Positions 34,261 to 46,400 of a DNA stretch of 64,000 nt are shown in pieces. Source of the stretch: Variovorax paradoxus. Lineage in GTDB: Bacteria; Pseudomonadota; Gammaproteobacteria; Burkholderiales; Burkholderiaceae_C. The notes under the pieces were generated by a model. That model worked only from the letters and a program-made list of their open reading frames with translations. It was not told where the DNA came from and did no database searches. Every line of letters begins with the position of its first letter. Positions within the stretch are counted from its first letter, which is position 1. Made by a program: the position numbers and the translations under genes. The stretch is from positions 4,343,001 to 4,407,000 of the forward strand of contig NZ_CP045644.1 of the NCBI RefSeq assembly GCF_009498455.1, read 5' to 3'.

Positions 34261-34917
34261 TCAGCCGGCCTTGCGGAAGGTGAGGTTGATGCGCTGCGCG
34301 CCGAGTTGAGCTTCCAGTGGATGCGGCATGTCTTTCAGCGGCAGCACGCCATGAAAGCGCAGCCGGTCCACACCGCCCCACACCACCACGTCGCCATGGG
34401 TCAAGGGAATGCGCTCCGTCTTGTCGCTGCGTGCGAACCCGCCGAACTGGAACACCGCCGGCATGCCCAGCGACACCGACACGATCGGCGCGCCGTGGTC
34501 GCGCTCGTCGCGGTCCTGGTGCAGCGAGAGCCGGCTGCCCGGCTGGTAGCGGTTGACCAGGCAGGCGTCGGGTGCAAAGCCGTCGAAGCCCGCCAGCGCC
34601 GCCGCGTCGCGCGCCAGCCGTGCAAAGGCCTCGGGCATCGCCGGCCACGGCGTGCCGCTGTCGGGATCGACCGCGCTGTAGCGGTAGCCGCGCCGGTCGC
34701 TGGTCCAGCCGAGCGCGCCGCAGTTGGTGAGCGCGACCGACATGGTGAAGCCGCCGGGCGTGACCAGATGGCGAAACGGCGCGCGCGCGGACACGTCGGC
34801 GATGGCAGTGAGCAGCGCGTCGACGCGCGGCAATGCAAAGCCCGGCAGCACGAAGGCGGCCGGGCCGATCGGCTCGCGCGCGGCGCGCGGCGGGGCGTCG
34901 AAGAGGTCGAACGTCAT
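34261..34917 (-). CDS. alkB: AlkB-type DNA oxidative demethylase
   Basis: 218-aa Fe(II)/2-oxoglutarate dioxygenase that repairs 1-methyladenine and 3-methylcytosine in DNA. It matches E. coli AlkB (216 aa) in length and motifs: LVNRYQPGSRLSLHQDRDE with the H-x-D iron ligands, the distal His in DRLRFHGVLP, and the terminal 2-oxoglutarate-binding R-x-N-x-T-F-R (QRINLTFRKAG). The N-terminus MTFDLFDAP fits the family, so the ATG complementary to 34915-34917 was chosen although the frame is open further upstream. The 156 bp to the divergent STN gene serve as a shared promoter region. Confidence 0.95.
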   Translation of the reverse strand: MTFDLFDAPPRAAREPIGPAAFVLPGFALPRVDALLTAIADVSARAPFRHLVTPGGFTMSVALTNCGALGWTSDRRGYRYSAVDPDSGTPWPAMPEAFARLARDAAALAGFDGFAPDACLVNRYQPGSRLSLHQDRDERDHGAPIVSVSLGMPAVFQFGGFARSDKTERIPLTHGDVVVWGGVDRLRFHGVLPLKDMPHPLEAQLGAQRINLTFRKAG

Positions 34918-34983
34918 GGGCGCATTGTCGTCAGCGACGGGTGCGGTTCGAACCGTTGCTCGCGGCGGCATTGCATTCAAGCT

Positions 34984-35004
34984 GTCACAAAGCGTCACTA
35001 GCAT
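34984..35004 (+). promoter_or_regulatory. 21-bp element shared upstream of both STN genes, copy 1
   Basis: The pattern GTCA-N3-AGCG-N3-CTAGCAT lies 69 bp before the first STN gene. The same pattern with identical spacing lies before the second STN gene (52728-52748); 15 of 21 positions are fixed by the pattern. It could be the promoter used by the ECF sigma factors encoded in the two operons. Inference from conservation only. Confidence 0.5.
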
Positions 35005-35073
35005 TCCGAGCACCAAAGCAGTACCCGGCACCGACCCGGCGCCTGCAATTCCTCCTTCGTCACAGGACCCGGC

Positions 35074-35778
35074 ATGTCTCGCGTTGCTCGGTCACGGTGG
35101 GTGTGTGTCTTGACCCTGATCCTCGGAATTCTGTCCCTCGCGGCCGTGTCGCATGCCGGCGAACCTGCGCCATCGCCCGATGCGGCGGGGCGCATCGCCT
35201 TCGACCTGCCGGCCCAGCCGCTGGCCACCGCCGTGCAGGTCTATGCGCAGGCGACGGGGCAGTCCGTGTTCTTCGATGGGCAGCTCACCGCCGGCCTCGA
35301 ATCCGCACCGCTGCACGGCGTGTTCACGCCGCGCGAGGCGCTGCAGCGCCTGCTGGCCGGCACGCGGCTGACCGCGCGCCACACCGATGCGCGCACCTTC
35401 ACGCTGATCCAGGACGAGAGCGCGCCGCCCGTGGTTGCGACGGCACCGGCCGCGCCTGCCGCGCCGGCGATGTCCTCGCGCGACGCCCGCGTGGTGCAGC
35501 AGGCGCTGGAGCGCACGCTGTGCCGCTGGCCGCATGCGCGCCCCGGCACCTACCGCGCGCTCGTGCAGCTGTGGGTCGGGCCCGGTGGCCATGTGCGGCG
35601 CACGCGGCTGCTCAGCTCCACCGGCCTCGCGCAGCGCGACGCCGCGCTCGAAGCCGCGATGAACACGCTGGTGCTCGACCGCCCGCCCGAAGGCGAAGCC
35701 GACCAGCCACTCACGGTGCTGCTGCTGCCGCGCACCGGCGACCGCCCCGACGTCTGCGACGCAGCAATCTCTCCCTGA
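35074..35778 (+). CDS. exported STN-domain protein with TonB-C-like domain (surface signalling), cassette 1
   Basis: 234 aa. Signal peptide at the start (MSRVARSRWVCVLTLILGIL to SHAGEP). The STN domain at about residues 38-110 reads RIAFDLPAQPLATAVQVYAQ, GLESAPLHGVFTPREALQRL, the fold found at the N-terminus of TonB-dependent signalling receptors and secretins. The C-terminal ~85 residues (RALVQLWVGPGGHVRRTRLL, then ALEAAMNTLVL) resemble the TonB C-terminal fold. In FecA-type systems the STN domain sits on the receptor and signals to FecR; here it is a free periplasmic protein. It is followed after 7 bp by the ECF sigma factor and then fecR, suggesting it provides the input for that anti-sigma factor. 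Confidence 0.82.
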   Translation: MSRVARSRWVCVLTLILGILSLAAVSHAGEPAPSPDAAGRIAFDLPAQPLATAVQVYAQATGQSVFFDGQLTAGLESAPLHGVFTPREALQRLLAGTRLTARHTDARTFTLIQDESAPPVVATAPAAPAAPAMSSRDARVVQQALERTLCRWPHARPGTYRALVQLWVGPGGHVRRTRLLSSTGLAQRDAALEAAMNTLVLDRPPEGEADQPLTVLLLPRTGDRPDVCDAAISP

Positions 35779-35785
35779 GTACGCC

Positions 35786-36340
35786 GTGGAACAGGACACC
35801 CCCGGCTTTCTGCGCAGCCTGCTGACCAGCCGCTACATCGAGTTCCGCAACCGGCTGCGCCGCCGCCTGGGCTCGGATGAGCGGGCCGACGACGTGCTGC
35901 ACGAGACCTGGCTGCGCGTGCAGCGCATGAGCGACCCCGGCCCGGTGCAAAGCCCCATGGCCTACCTGCTGCGCATCGCATCGAACGTGGCGGAAGACCG
36001 GCGCATCTCCCACGGGCGCCTGCTCGATTTCGTCGAGGTCGAGGAGCTGCTGCACTTTTCCGACGACAGCCACGACCCGGCCCGCGTCTCGGAGGCGCGC
36101 AGCGAGGTGCAGGCACTGGAACGCGCACTCGAGGAGCTTCCGCGCCGCCGCCGCGACATCTTCATCGCCTCGCGCGTGGACGAGACGCCGCACGCAGACC
36201 TCGCGCGCCGCTACGGCGTGTCGGTGCGCATCGTCGAGCGCGAAGTGAAGGCCGCGCTGGTGCATTGCGCCGGCCGTTTGGGGCGCGATGTGATCCAGCG
36301 GTTCGGTCCCGGTGCGGGAAAACAGTCTGAGAAGACATGA
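35786..36340 (+). CDS. FecI-like ECF sigma factor, cassette 1
   Basis: 184-aa extracytoplasmic-function sigma factor. Region 2 covers about residues 10-75 (SRYIEFRNRLRRRLGSDERA, DDVLHETWLRVQRM, MAYLLRIASNVAED); region 4 about 110-170 (LEELPRRRRDIFIASRVDE, HADLARRYGVSVRIVEREVK). The GTG start at 35786 is 7 bp after the STN gene and gives the family length. Its stop overlaps the fecR-like ATG (ATGA), the usual coupling of sigma and anti-sigma. Likely targets are its own operon and the giant adhesin gene downstream; this is inferred from gene order. Confidence 0.92.
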   Translation: MEQDTPGFLRSLLTSRYIEFRNRLRRRLGSDERADDVLHETWLRVQRMSDPGPVQSPMAYLLRIASNVAEDRRISHGRLLDFVEVEELLHFSDDSHDPARVSEARSEVQALERALEELPRRRRDIFIASRVDETPHADLARRYGVSVRIVEREVKAALVHCAGRLGRDVIQRFGPGAGKQSEKT

Positions 36341-37350
36341 TGGCTGTTCCCACTCCGACCGATCACGACCGCGCCGCGCTGGACACGCAGGCGCACGACT
36401 GGCTCGTGCGCCTGACCTCCGGCCGCGCGACCACGGGCGACGCGCAGGATTTCCGCCGCTGGTGCGCCCGCAGTCCGCAGCACGCGCAGGCGATGGCCGA
36501 GGCGACGCGCCTGTGGGATTTGACGCGTCCCGCGGCGAAAGCCGTGGCGCAGCGCATGCCCGCGATGGACGTGCCGCCGCGCGCGGCCATCGCCGTGTCG
36601 CGCCCGCCCGCGTTCGGCCGCCGCCAGTTCCTCGGCGCCGCGCTCGCGGCCGGCGCCGCCGGTTTCCTCGTGGTGCGCCCGCCTGCCGGCCTGTGGCCTG
36701 GGCTGTCCGACATGACGGCCGACTACCGCACCGGCACCGGCGAGCAGCGCCGCGTGGTGCTGACCGATGCCGCCGCGGTGGTCGAGATGAACACGCAGAC
36801 CAGCCTCAACCTTGCGCGCGGCGCCGAGGGCGAGCCGCCGGTGCTCGACATGCTCGGCGGCGAGGCGCAGGTGCTGCTCGATGCGGCGCGCCGCACGCCC
36901 TTCACCATGACGGTGGGCGGCGCGCGCCTCGTGGCCGCGGCGGCCAGCCGCTTCAACGTGCGCGCCACCGGCGGCGAGGTGTGCGTGACCTGCTTCGCGG
37001 GCTCGGTCGAGCTGCGCGATGGCGAGCGTGTGCTCGTCGCCGGCGAGGCTCAGCAGATCCGCTACGGCGGCCGGCGCGAGGCCGAAGTGGCGCGCGCGCC
37101 CGACCTCGCGACCGTCGGCGCCTGGCGCGAGCGCGTGCTGGTGTTCGACGACACGCCGCTTGCGGCCGTGGTCGACGAAATCAACCGCTACCGCCCGGGC
37201 CGGCTCATCGTCACGCGCGCGGAGCTCGGGCAGCGCAAGGTGCAGGCCCGGCTGCGGCTGGACGAGCTGCCGCACGTCGAGACGCTGATTGCCGTGAGCT
37301 ACGGCGCGAAGCTCACCTCGCTGCCTGCGGGCATCGTGCTGCTCGGATAG
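36337..37350 (+). CDS. FecR-like anti-sigma/sensor protein with Tat-type membrane signal, cassette 1
   Basis: 337 aa. The N-terminal cytoplasmic sigma-binding domain (DUF4880-like: HDWLVRLTSGRATTGDAQDF, RRWCARSPQHAQAMAEATRL) is followed near residue 90 by a twin-arginine-type membrane signal, GRRQFLGAALAAGAAGFLVV. The periplasmic FecR domain covers about 125-235 and includes GGEVCVTCFAGSVEL with two close cysteines. A C-terminal domain near 260-335 (FDDTPLAAVVDEINRYRPG) has the STN-like fold that in FecR proteins meets the STN domain of the partner. The ATG overlaps the sigma stop. Tat export of FecR-type proteins is established for some members; here it is suggested by the RR motif. Confidence 0.9.
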   Translation: MMAVPTPTDHDRAALDTQAHDWLVRLTSGRATTGDAQDFRRWCARSPQHAQAMAEATRLWDLTRPAAKAVAQRMPAMDVPPRAAIAVSRPPAFGRRQFLGAALAAGAAGFLVVRPPAGLWPGLSDMTADYRTGTGEQRRVVLTDAAAVVEMNTQTSLNLARGAEGEPPVLDMLGGEAQVLLDAARRTPFTMTVGGARLVAAAASRFNVRATGGEVCVTCFAGSVELRDGERVLVAGEAQQIRYGGRREAEVARAPDLATVGAWRERVLVFDDTPLAAVVDEINRYRPGRLIVTRAELGQRKVQARLRLDELPHVETLIAVSYGAKLTSLPAGIVLLG

Positions 37351-37490
37351 CCGCGCTCTGTGACGCCGCTGTGAAAAAAGCAGCGCTTCGTCTTCGTTCG
37401 CAAATTCTCCCGAACTTTCGTGCCGCGCGTGTCGGTCGCATCCCGTGAGCCCGGTCTCTTCTCCAGAACGGTTTTTCTCTGGGGTATGAC

Positions 37491-40400
37491 ATGAGCAACA
37501 AGACATTCCGCCGCGCGCCGGTCGCGCACGCCGCCGCCCTCGCGCTGGCCATGGCGGGCCTGGCGGGCAATGCCCACGCGCAGCGCGCCTTCAGCGCCGC
37601 ATGGATGGCGCAGAAGAACGTGGCGCAGGGCACGGCCGCGGTCACGGGCTACCTGCCGAACGGCACGCCGGCCTCGATGCTGACGAACCCGCTGGCGCAG
37701 CAGCAGAAGGCCAACGAGCAGCTGCGCCAGTCGCTCGGCAACCTGGGCCTTGCGGCGCAGGCGATTGCCGCGCAGCAGGCCGCACAGGCCGCGGCGCGCG
37801 CCGCCGCGCAGAACGACCCCTCGGTGCCCGACGGCCTGGCCGATGGCGGCCTGAAGGTCGACACGAACTCGCTGAGCGCCGGCTGGCTCAACGCCCGCGC
37901 GCTGACCCGCGATTCGCAGCAGCAGGTCGACGGCCGCACCGTCGTCACCGTGGAGCAGACGGCCGACAAGGCCATCCTCAACTGGGAGACCTTCAACGTC
38001 GGTCGCCACACCACGGTCGATTTCAAGCAGCAGGCCGACTGGGCTGTGCTCAACCGCGTCAACGACCCGAAGGCGCGGCCCTCGCAGATCCAGGGCCAGA
38101 TCAAGGCCGATGGCACGGTGCTCATCGCCAACCGCAACGGCGTCGTGTTCAGCGGCAGCAGCCAGACCGACACGCGCAACCTCGTGGCCGCTGCCGCCCA
38201 CATCGGCGACGACCAGTTCAAGGCGCGCGGCATCTATTCGAACGACACCGCACCGAGCTTCACCACGGCCAAGGACGACCTGGGCAAGGTCGAGGTGAAG
38301 GCCGGCGCGCGGCTGTCGACGAAGGAACCCGGCTCCGTCACGCAGGGCGGCGGCTACGTGCTGCTGCTCGGCAAGGAAGTGGCCAACGCCGGCGAGATCG
38401 CCGCGCGCAAGGGCCAGGTGCAGCTCGCGGCGGGCGACAGCTTCGTGATCCGCAAGGGCGTGGGCACCGAGGCCAACGCCTTCTCGACCACGCGCGGCAA
38501 CGAGATCGCGCCGCAGTTCGCGGCCGACAGCACGTCGGGCAAGGTGAGCAACACCGGCCTGCTCATGGCGCGCGAAGGCGACATCACGCTCGCGGGCCGC
38601 GAGGTGCGGCAGGACGGCGTGGCGCTCGCCACGTCCACCGTCGCCGCGCGCGGCACGGTGCACCTGCTGAACTCGGCCGCCGACACGCGCGGCAACGTGG
38701 CGGTGGGCCAGGGCGCGGTCACGGCCGTGCTCATCGAAGACGACGGCAAGGCCAGCGCGCTCGACAGCCAGCGCGATGCGCTCCTGAAGGAGTCGGCCGC
38801 CCAGGACGCCGCACGCGCGCTCGTGCCGCCGGGCCTCTTCGACAACCTATCGCGGCTGTCGGACCGCCGCGACCAGTCGCGCATCGAGATCGTCTCGGGC
38901 GGCGACATTCGCTTCGAGGGCGATTCGCTCACGCTGGCCACTGGCGGGCAGATCGCGGCCAGCGCCACGCGCCGCAGCTTCGTGGCCGACAAGGCGCGGC
39001 TCGATGTGTCGGGCGCGGTGGGCGTGAACGTGTCGATGACGTCGAACAACGTCAAGGTCAGCGTGCAGGGCAACGAGACGCGCGACGCACCGCGCAACCG
39101 CGAGAGCGGCGCGCTCTTCAACAACGACGTGTGGATCGACCGGCGCAAGCTCGTGCGCGTGGCGCCCGGCGTGGGCGGCTACGAAGGCGAGCGCTGGTAC
39201 GCGGCGGGCGGCCTGCTCGAGGTCGGCGGCTACCTGGGCAACCAGGGCCACGGCATCGGCGAATGGGCCGCGCAGGGCGGCACGGTGGTGCTCGGCGGCA
39301 GCGAGGTGGTCACGCAGGCGGGCTCCAACGTCAACCTGTCGGGCGGTTCGCTGAACGTGCAGACCGGCTTCATGAACCAGACCTGGCTCAAGGGCAGCGA
39401 CGGGCGCCTCTACAGCCTGGACAAGGCCCCGTCGGACCTGCTGTTCGACGGCGTCTACAAGGGCTTCGAGGCCGAGCACGTGCGCTGGGGCAAGGCGAAC
39501 ACCGACTACTTCTACAACCCGCTGATCGCGCCGCAGCGCGTGCTCGAAAACGGCTACACCGTCGGGCGCGACGCGGGCCGGCTGGTGGTGAGCGCGCCCA
39601 CGGCCGTGCTCGAAGGCGAGATCGTGGCCGAGGTGTTCAACGGCGCGCAGCAGACGCGCGCCCGCGACGCCGCGCTGGACGACGGCTACCGCCAGTCGCA
39701 GACGGCGGTGGCGCGCGGCGGCGTGCTGGCGGTGGGGCACTACGGCGCGCTGGGTCGCATCGACCTGTTCGACACCGACGTGCGCTTCGGCGACGTGGCG
39801 GCGATCACGCAGCAGATGGCCGCGGCCGACGCGCTGGCCGACGAGCGCATCAACACGCTGTGGCTCGACGCGGCGCACCTGAACGCGCAGCACCTGTCGG
39901 TGCTCGACGTCGGCACGCGCGGCAGCGTCAACGTCGACAAGGCACTCACGCTCGCCGACGGCGGGCGCCTGAACCTGCTCGGCGCATTCATCGACATCGG
40001 CGCCGACATCACGGTGCGCGGCGGCACGCTGGAGGCCGGCAATGTGTTCACGTCGCCGGTGGCGGGCGCCCAGCCGCGCGCGCTGGTGAAGGACGCCGAC
40101 TCGTCGCTCACCGTGCGCGACGGCGTCACGCTCGATCTGCGCGGACGCCGCGTCGACATCGGCACGTCCCCTGAAGACACGGCCACGCTCGCGGTCATCG
40201 ACGGCGGCACCGTGCGCATGGAGTCGACGCACGGCGTGACGATCGGACAGGGCAGCCTGATCGACGTGTCGTCGGGTGCCGCGCTGCTGGCCAAGGGCAA
40301 GCCCAAGGGCGGCAAGGGCGGCAGCGTGACGCTGGTAGCCGACTCGACCGCCACCAGCACCGATGCGCAGGGGCGCTTGTCGCTGGGCGGCGAGATCCGC

Positions 40401-43400
40401 GGCCACGGCGTGAACGGCGGCGGCACACTGAAGCTCGAGACGGGCAACGCGCTGGTCATCGGCCTCGACCCCGCGCTGTCGGATGCGACGCAGCTCGTGC
40501 TCGACGCATCGCGCCTGCAATCGGGCTTCTCGGGCTACGACTTCAACGGCCATGCCGGGCTCACGGTCGCGCCGGGCGCGCAGCTCGACGTGGTCATGCC
40601 GGTCTACCGCATCGCACCCGGCGCCGGTGCCGACCACGAAGGCGGCCTCGCGCTGCAACTGTGGACCCCGCCGCTGCTGCAGCAGGACGCGGTGAACCGC
40701 CAGGTCGTGCAGCGCCAGGGCGCCGACCTCGTGCTGCGTTCGCAGCGCCGCAACACCGAAGGCGGCAACCTCGCCATCGGCGCGGGCGCGGTGGTGACGG
40801 TCCACGCGGGGCGCTCGATCCAGCTGCTCGGCAGCGGCAAGAGCAGCTTCGTGATCGACGGCCGGCTCAACGCCTGGGGCGGACGCATCGGCATCGACAT
40901 CGAGGCACCGGCCTTCACGATGCCCGAGAGCCCGTCACTGCAGCCGCACCAGCGCTCGGTGTGGATCGGCGAGGCCGCGGTGCTCGACGTGGCGGCGCGC
41001 GCGCAGACCGGCATCGACAACGACGGCCGCCGCTACGGCACGGTGCGCAACGGCGGCACCATTTCGATTGGCGGCGGGCTCGACTGGGAAGCCAAGGGCG
41101 CGGCCCACGCCCCCGACCTGGCGATCGTCATCCGCCCCGGCGCGGTGCTCGATGCCTCGGGCAGCCACGCACGCATCGACGTGCCGACTGGCAGCCTGTG
41201 GCGCGAAATCGACGTGGCCAGCGACGGCGGCAGCATCGTGCTGAAGTCGGCGCACAGCCTGTACCTCGACGGTACGCTGCGTGCCCATGCGGGCGGCGCG
41301 AATGCGGCCGGCGGCACGCTCGCGGTGGCGCTCGAAGCGCCGGTGTTCTCGAGGTTCTTCGCCCCCGACGACGCCGTGCGGCAGTCGCGCGAGCTGCTGC
41401 TGTCGCAGACGCAGCAGCCCAGCGGCTTGCCGGCCACGCTCAGGCCGGGCCATGCCGATGCGGCACTGACCTACGGCAAGGGGCGCCTGGGCGTCGACCA
41501 GGTGCGGGACGGCGGCTTCGGCAACCTGTCGCTGCTGGTCAACGGCCTGCTGAGCTTCGACGGCAACGTCGACCTCACCACGGCGCAGAGCCTGCGCATC
41601 TACGCGGGCAGCTTCGCGCTGGCCGACAGCGCGGCCACCGATTCGCACGTGCGGCTTGCTTCGTCTTATCTGCGGCTGGCCGGCGTGACCGGTGCGCCCA
41701 CGAAGGACGGCGAGGTGGTCTACACCACGACCTGGCGCCACGGCGCATCGACCCGCACGAGCGAGGCGGTGTTCACGGCCGAGGCCGACCACATCGACAT
41801 TCGCGACCGCGTGGGCTTCGGCGCGCACGGCGAGATCGCCCTGACGGCCGGCCCCGCGGTGGTGGTGGACCGCCGCGGCTTCGAGACCGTGAACATGACG
41901 AGCCGCGGCGACCTGCGCCTGCTCGGCGGCACGCCCGCGCTCGGCCTGCTCGGCGCGACCACGACCGAGCTGGCGACGATGGGCGACCTCACGCTCACCG
42001 CCGCGCAGATCTACCCCGCCACAGGCGCCAATGCGCAGATCCGCGCGGGCTACGACACGGGCCGCGTGCTCGACATCCGCCGCCAGGTCGAGGGCGACGT
42101 GGCCATGCCGCAATCGGCGTTCGGCATCCTGGCGCTCGGCGGCGACACGGTGCGCCAGGGCGGCATCGTGCGCGCCCCGCTGGGCAACCTCATCTTGGGA
42201 CAGGACGGGCGGAGCACCTACGAGGCGCGCGCCAGCCTGGTCGACCTGCTGCCGGGCAGCATCACCTCGGTCAGCGGCGCCGGCCTGCTCATGCCCTACG
42301 GCGGCACGACCGACGGCATCGGCTACAGCGTTGCGGGCACGCCCATCGACAAGCGCGCCATCGGCACCAGCGGAATCTTGCTCACGGGCGACAGCGTGGT
42401 CGGCCAGGCCGGTGCGCTGCTCGACCTGTCGGGCGGCGGCGAACTCACGGGCGCGGGCTTCGTGAGCGGGCGCGGCGGCTCGGTCGACGTGCTGCGCACG
42501 CCGCTGGCCAATGCCAACCCGGCCAACACCTTCAGCCAGGCGGGCAACGGCGTGTACGCCATCGTGCCGGGCTTCCAGGGCGGCTACGCGCCGGTGTCGC
42601 CGGATGCGGGCGCGGGCGAGCCGGCCATCGGCCGGCAGGTCACGCTCGACCACGACGTGGGCGGCCTCAAGGCCGGCACCTACACGCTGCTGCCTTCGAC
42701 TTATGCGCTGCTGCCCGGTGCCTTCCGCGTGGAAGTGGGCGCGCCCAGCGCATTGCCCGCCGCGCCGCTGCCGGCCGGCTACGGCTCGTACGTGGCGAGC
42801 GGCTACCTCGGCGTGGCGAACACGGCGGTGAAGTCGTCGCTGGCCAGCCCGCTGGTCGTCACGCCGGCGGCCGTGGTGAAGCAGCACGCCACCTACAACG
42901 AGATGGGCTACGACGCCTTCGTGGCGGCCGATGCGGCACGCCGCGGCGGCGTGCGCGGCGAGATCGCGGCCGACGCCCGCAACCTGCAGCTCGACTACTT
43001 CTATTCCAAGCCGAAGGACGGCGTGTCGATGCTGCAGTTCGACGGCACGGCGCGGTTCAACCCGGCGGCCGGCAGCGCAGGCTTCGGCGGCACGCTGTCG
43101 GTGACGGCCGTCGCCCTCGAGGTGACGGCGCCGGGCGCCGGGCGCACGGCCGGGTTCGGGGGCGCGTCGGTGCAGGCCGACCAGCTCAATGCCTTCGGCG
43201 CGCCACGGATGATCGTGGGCGGCCGGATCGATCTGCCCTATGCCGACAACTACGCGACCTTCAAGTCGAACACCGGTCACATCGTGGTGCGCAGCGGCGC
43301 GACCTTGCGCGGCGCGGAAATCTTCCTCGTGGCCGGCGGCTACGGCGACGGCATCCAGGTGGAGCAGGGCGCGTCGCTGAACACGCTGGGCGCCGGTGCG

Positions 43401-46400
43401 CCGGCCTATGACTCCACCGACGGCGTGGTGTTCTCGGCAGGCCGTACCGCGGTGCTGGGGCTGTCGAACGGCTGGATCAACCTGATGCCGCCCGTTGCCG
43501 AGGCCACGCCGGTCACGATCCAGGTCGGCATCTGCCCGAGCGGTGCGTGCAGCGGCCAGACCACGCTGTACGGCGAGGGCACGCTGGCCGTGGCCACGAA
43601 CCGCTCGTTCACGATGGCCGACACCGTGCGCTACGGCGCGAAGAACCTGCTGCTGGCCGTGTCCTCGGTCAACCTGGGCAGCGACGCGGCGCTGCAGCAG
43701 GCGGCCGCCAACGGCCAGCTGCCGTCGGGCCTCTCGATGAACCAGGGCATCCTGGCGAACCTGCTGGCGGGCAACAAGGGCGAGGGCGTGCCGGCGGTCG
43801 AGACGCTGGTGCTGAACGCGCGCGAGTCGGTGAACATCTACGGCGCGGTGTCGCTGGACACGCTCGACCCCACCACCGGCGTGTCGTCGATCGAGCGGCT
43901 GGTGCTGGGCACGCCGGCCATCTACGGCTACGGCGGCGCGGGCGACACCGCGAAGATCACGACCGGCGAATTCATCTGGACCGGCCTCACGCCGCGTCCG
44001 CCCGGCAGCGGCGAAATCTTCCCCGGTGAGAACGCACCGGGCGGCGCCATCGGCAGCCTGCTGGGCCACGGCACGCTCGACGTGTCGGCCGCGCGCATCG
44101 TGCTGGGCCACGCGCCGAACACGCAGCCCGACGCGGGCTTCTCGGCCGACCGTCTCGCGCTGGGCTTCGGCACCGTCAACCTGAACGCGAGCGAGCGCAT
44201 CACCGCCAACGCCAAGGGCACGCTGGGCGTGTACGAGCAGCAGGGCGCGTACGTGACCGGCAAGGGCTACGAGTACACGGGCGGTCAGTTGAACCTGCGC
44301 GCGCCGCTGCTCACGGGCGAGGCCGGTTCGAACAACCGCATCACGGCGGGCGGCGACATCGTCGTCAGCGCACCGGCAGGCGCACAGCCGGCCGGCGACG
44401 TGCCGCTGGGCGCGCAACTGGCGCTCACGGGACGCCGCATCACCATCGACGGCACGGTCGGCCTGCCTTCGGGCAAGCTGCAGCTCACGGCCAGCGGCGA
44501 CGTGACGCTCACCGCGAACTCGCGCATCGACCTGGCGGGCCAGGCCGTGAAGTTCTTCGAGCAGACGCGCTACAGCCGCGGCGGCGACCTCGAGGTGACC
44601 AGCACCGCGGGCAACATCGTGCAGGCGGCGGGCTCGGTGATCGACCTGTCGGCCACGCACAACCGCGGCGGCACGATGCAGGCGACGGCGCTGGGCGCCG
44701 GCGCGGGCCGCATCGACCTGGGCGGACGCATCCTCGGCACCGCGAGCGGCGCCTACGACGCGGGCGGCACGGTGGTGCCGTACGACGCGGCCGAGATCAA
44801 TGTGCGCGGCCAGACCGTGGCCGACTTCGCAGGCCTGAACACGCGCCTGAACGAAGGCGGCGTGACCGGCGCGCGGCGCTTCCAGATCAAGCAGGGCGAC
44901 CTCGCCATCGGCGACGAAGTGAAGGCGCGCGTGGTCGAGGTCACGCTCGACGGCGGCAGCCTCACGGTGAACGGCCGCATCGACGCGAGCGGCTTCCAGG
45001 CCGGCGCGATCCGCCTCGCGGCCAAGGGCGACCTCACGGTGAACGGCACGCTCGACGCGCACGCCACCGGCCTGCGCGTGGACAGCTACGGCAAGATCAT
45101 CGACAGCCCGAACCGGGCCATCGTCGACCTCACCAGCACGCACGGCACATTGACGCTGGGCAGCGGCGTGGCCATCGACCTGCGCGCGGGCACGGGCGTG
45201 AGCGCGGCGCAAGGCAACGACGGTGCGGCGCGCGGCACGCTGGCACTGAACGCGCCGCGACGCGGCGACAACGACGTGGCGATCGGCGTCAACGGCACGC
45301 CTGCGATCCAGGGCGCGAAGACCATCGCGGTCAACGCCTTCCGCACCTACAGCGACGCACCGCTGGCAGAAGCGCCCGACGTCACGGGCCACGTGCCGCA
45401 GCTCATCACGCAGAAGTACCTCGACGAGATCGACGGCCACAGCAGCGCGTTCATCGACAAGGCGCTGGCCAACACCTCGCTGTCGGCGCGCCTCGCGGGC
45501 CTGGGCAGCTACCACCTGCGCCCCGGCGTGGAGATCGTCAGCCAGACGGCCGACGGCGACCTCAGCGTGGTCGGCGACATCGACCTCTCTGGCTACCGCT
45601 ACGGCCCGGGTGCCGATCGCAACGACCCGGCGCGGCGCGGCTTCGGCGAGCCCGGCGTGCTGGTGATCCGCGCGGGCGGCAACCTCAACGTATACGGCAG
45701 CATCAACGACGGCTTCGCGCCGCCGCCGGCCACGCCCGACGACAAGGGCTGGTACCTCACCGAGCAGCGCACGAAGTTCGGCACCCCGTTCACGCCCGAC
45801 GGCGGCGACATCGTCGTGCCGATCGACGGCGTGGTGCTCGACAAGGGCACCGTGTTCCCGAAGGACGCGCTGCTCAACTACGACGTGCCCGCCGAAGCCA
45901 TGGTGCTGCCGACCGGCACGGTGCTGCCGGTGACCGTGACCCTGGGCGCGGCCTACACGCTGCCCGCCGGCACGGTCCTGCGCGCCAATGTCTATTACGC
46001 CGACGGCAGCCTTCGCCTGAAGGCGGGCACGGTGCTGACAGAAGCCGTGGTGCTCGACAGCGGCATGCAGCTGGGCGCCGGCACCGCGCTGCGCGGCGAG
46101 GCCAGCGTGCAGGCGCTGGTGTGGCCCAAGGGCGTGCGCCTGCCGGTCGCCATGAAGGCCGACGGCACCATCGCGCTGGCGCGCGGTGCGCTGATTCCGT
46201 CGATGACCGACGTGCAGCTGCCGGGCGACGCGGCCGTCAACCTGCGGCCCGAAGTCGACGGCGTGCAGGGCCGCAACTGGGCCGTGGCGCCGATGCTGGG
46301 GCAGGGCGCGACGAGCTGGAGCCTGCAGCTCACGGCCGGCGCCGACCTGGAGTCGGCCGACCGCCGCGCGGTCGACCCCGCCAAGCACGGCGCGCTCATC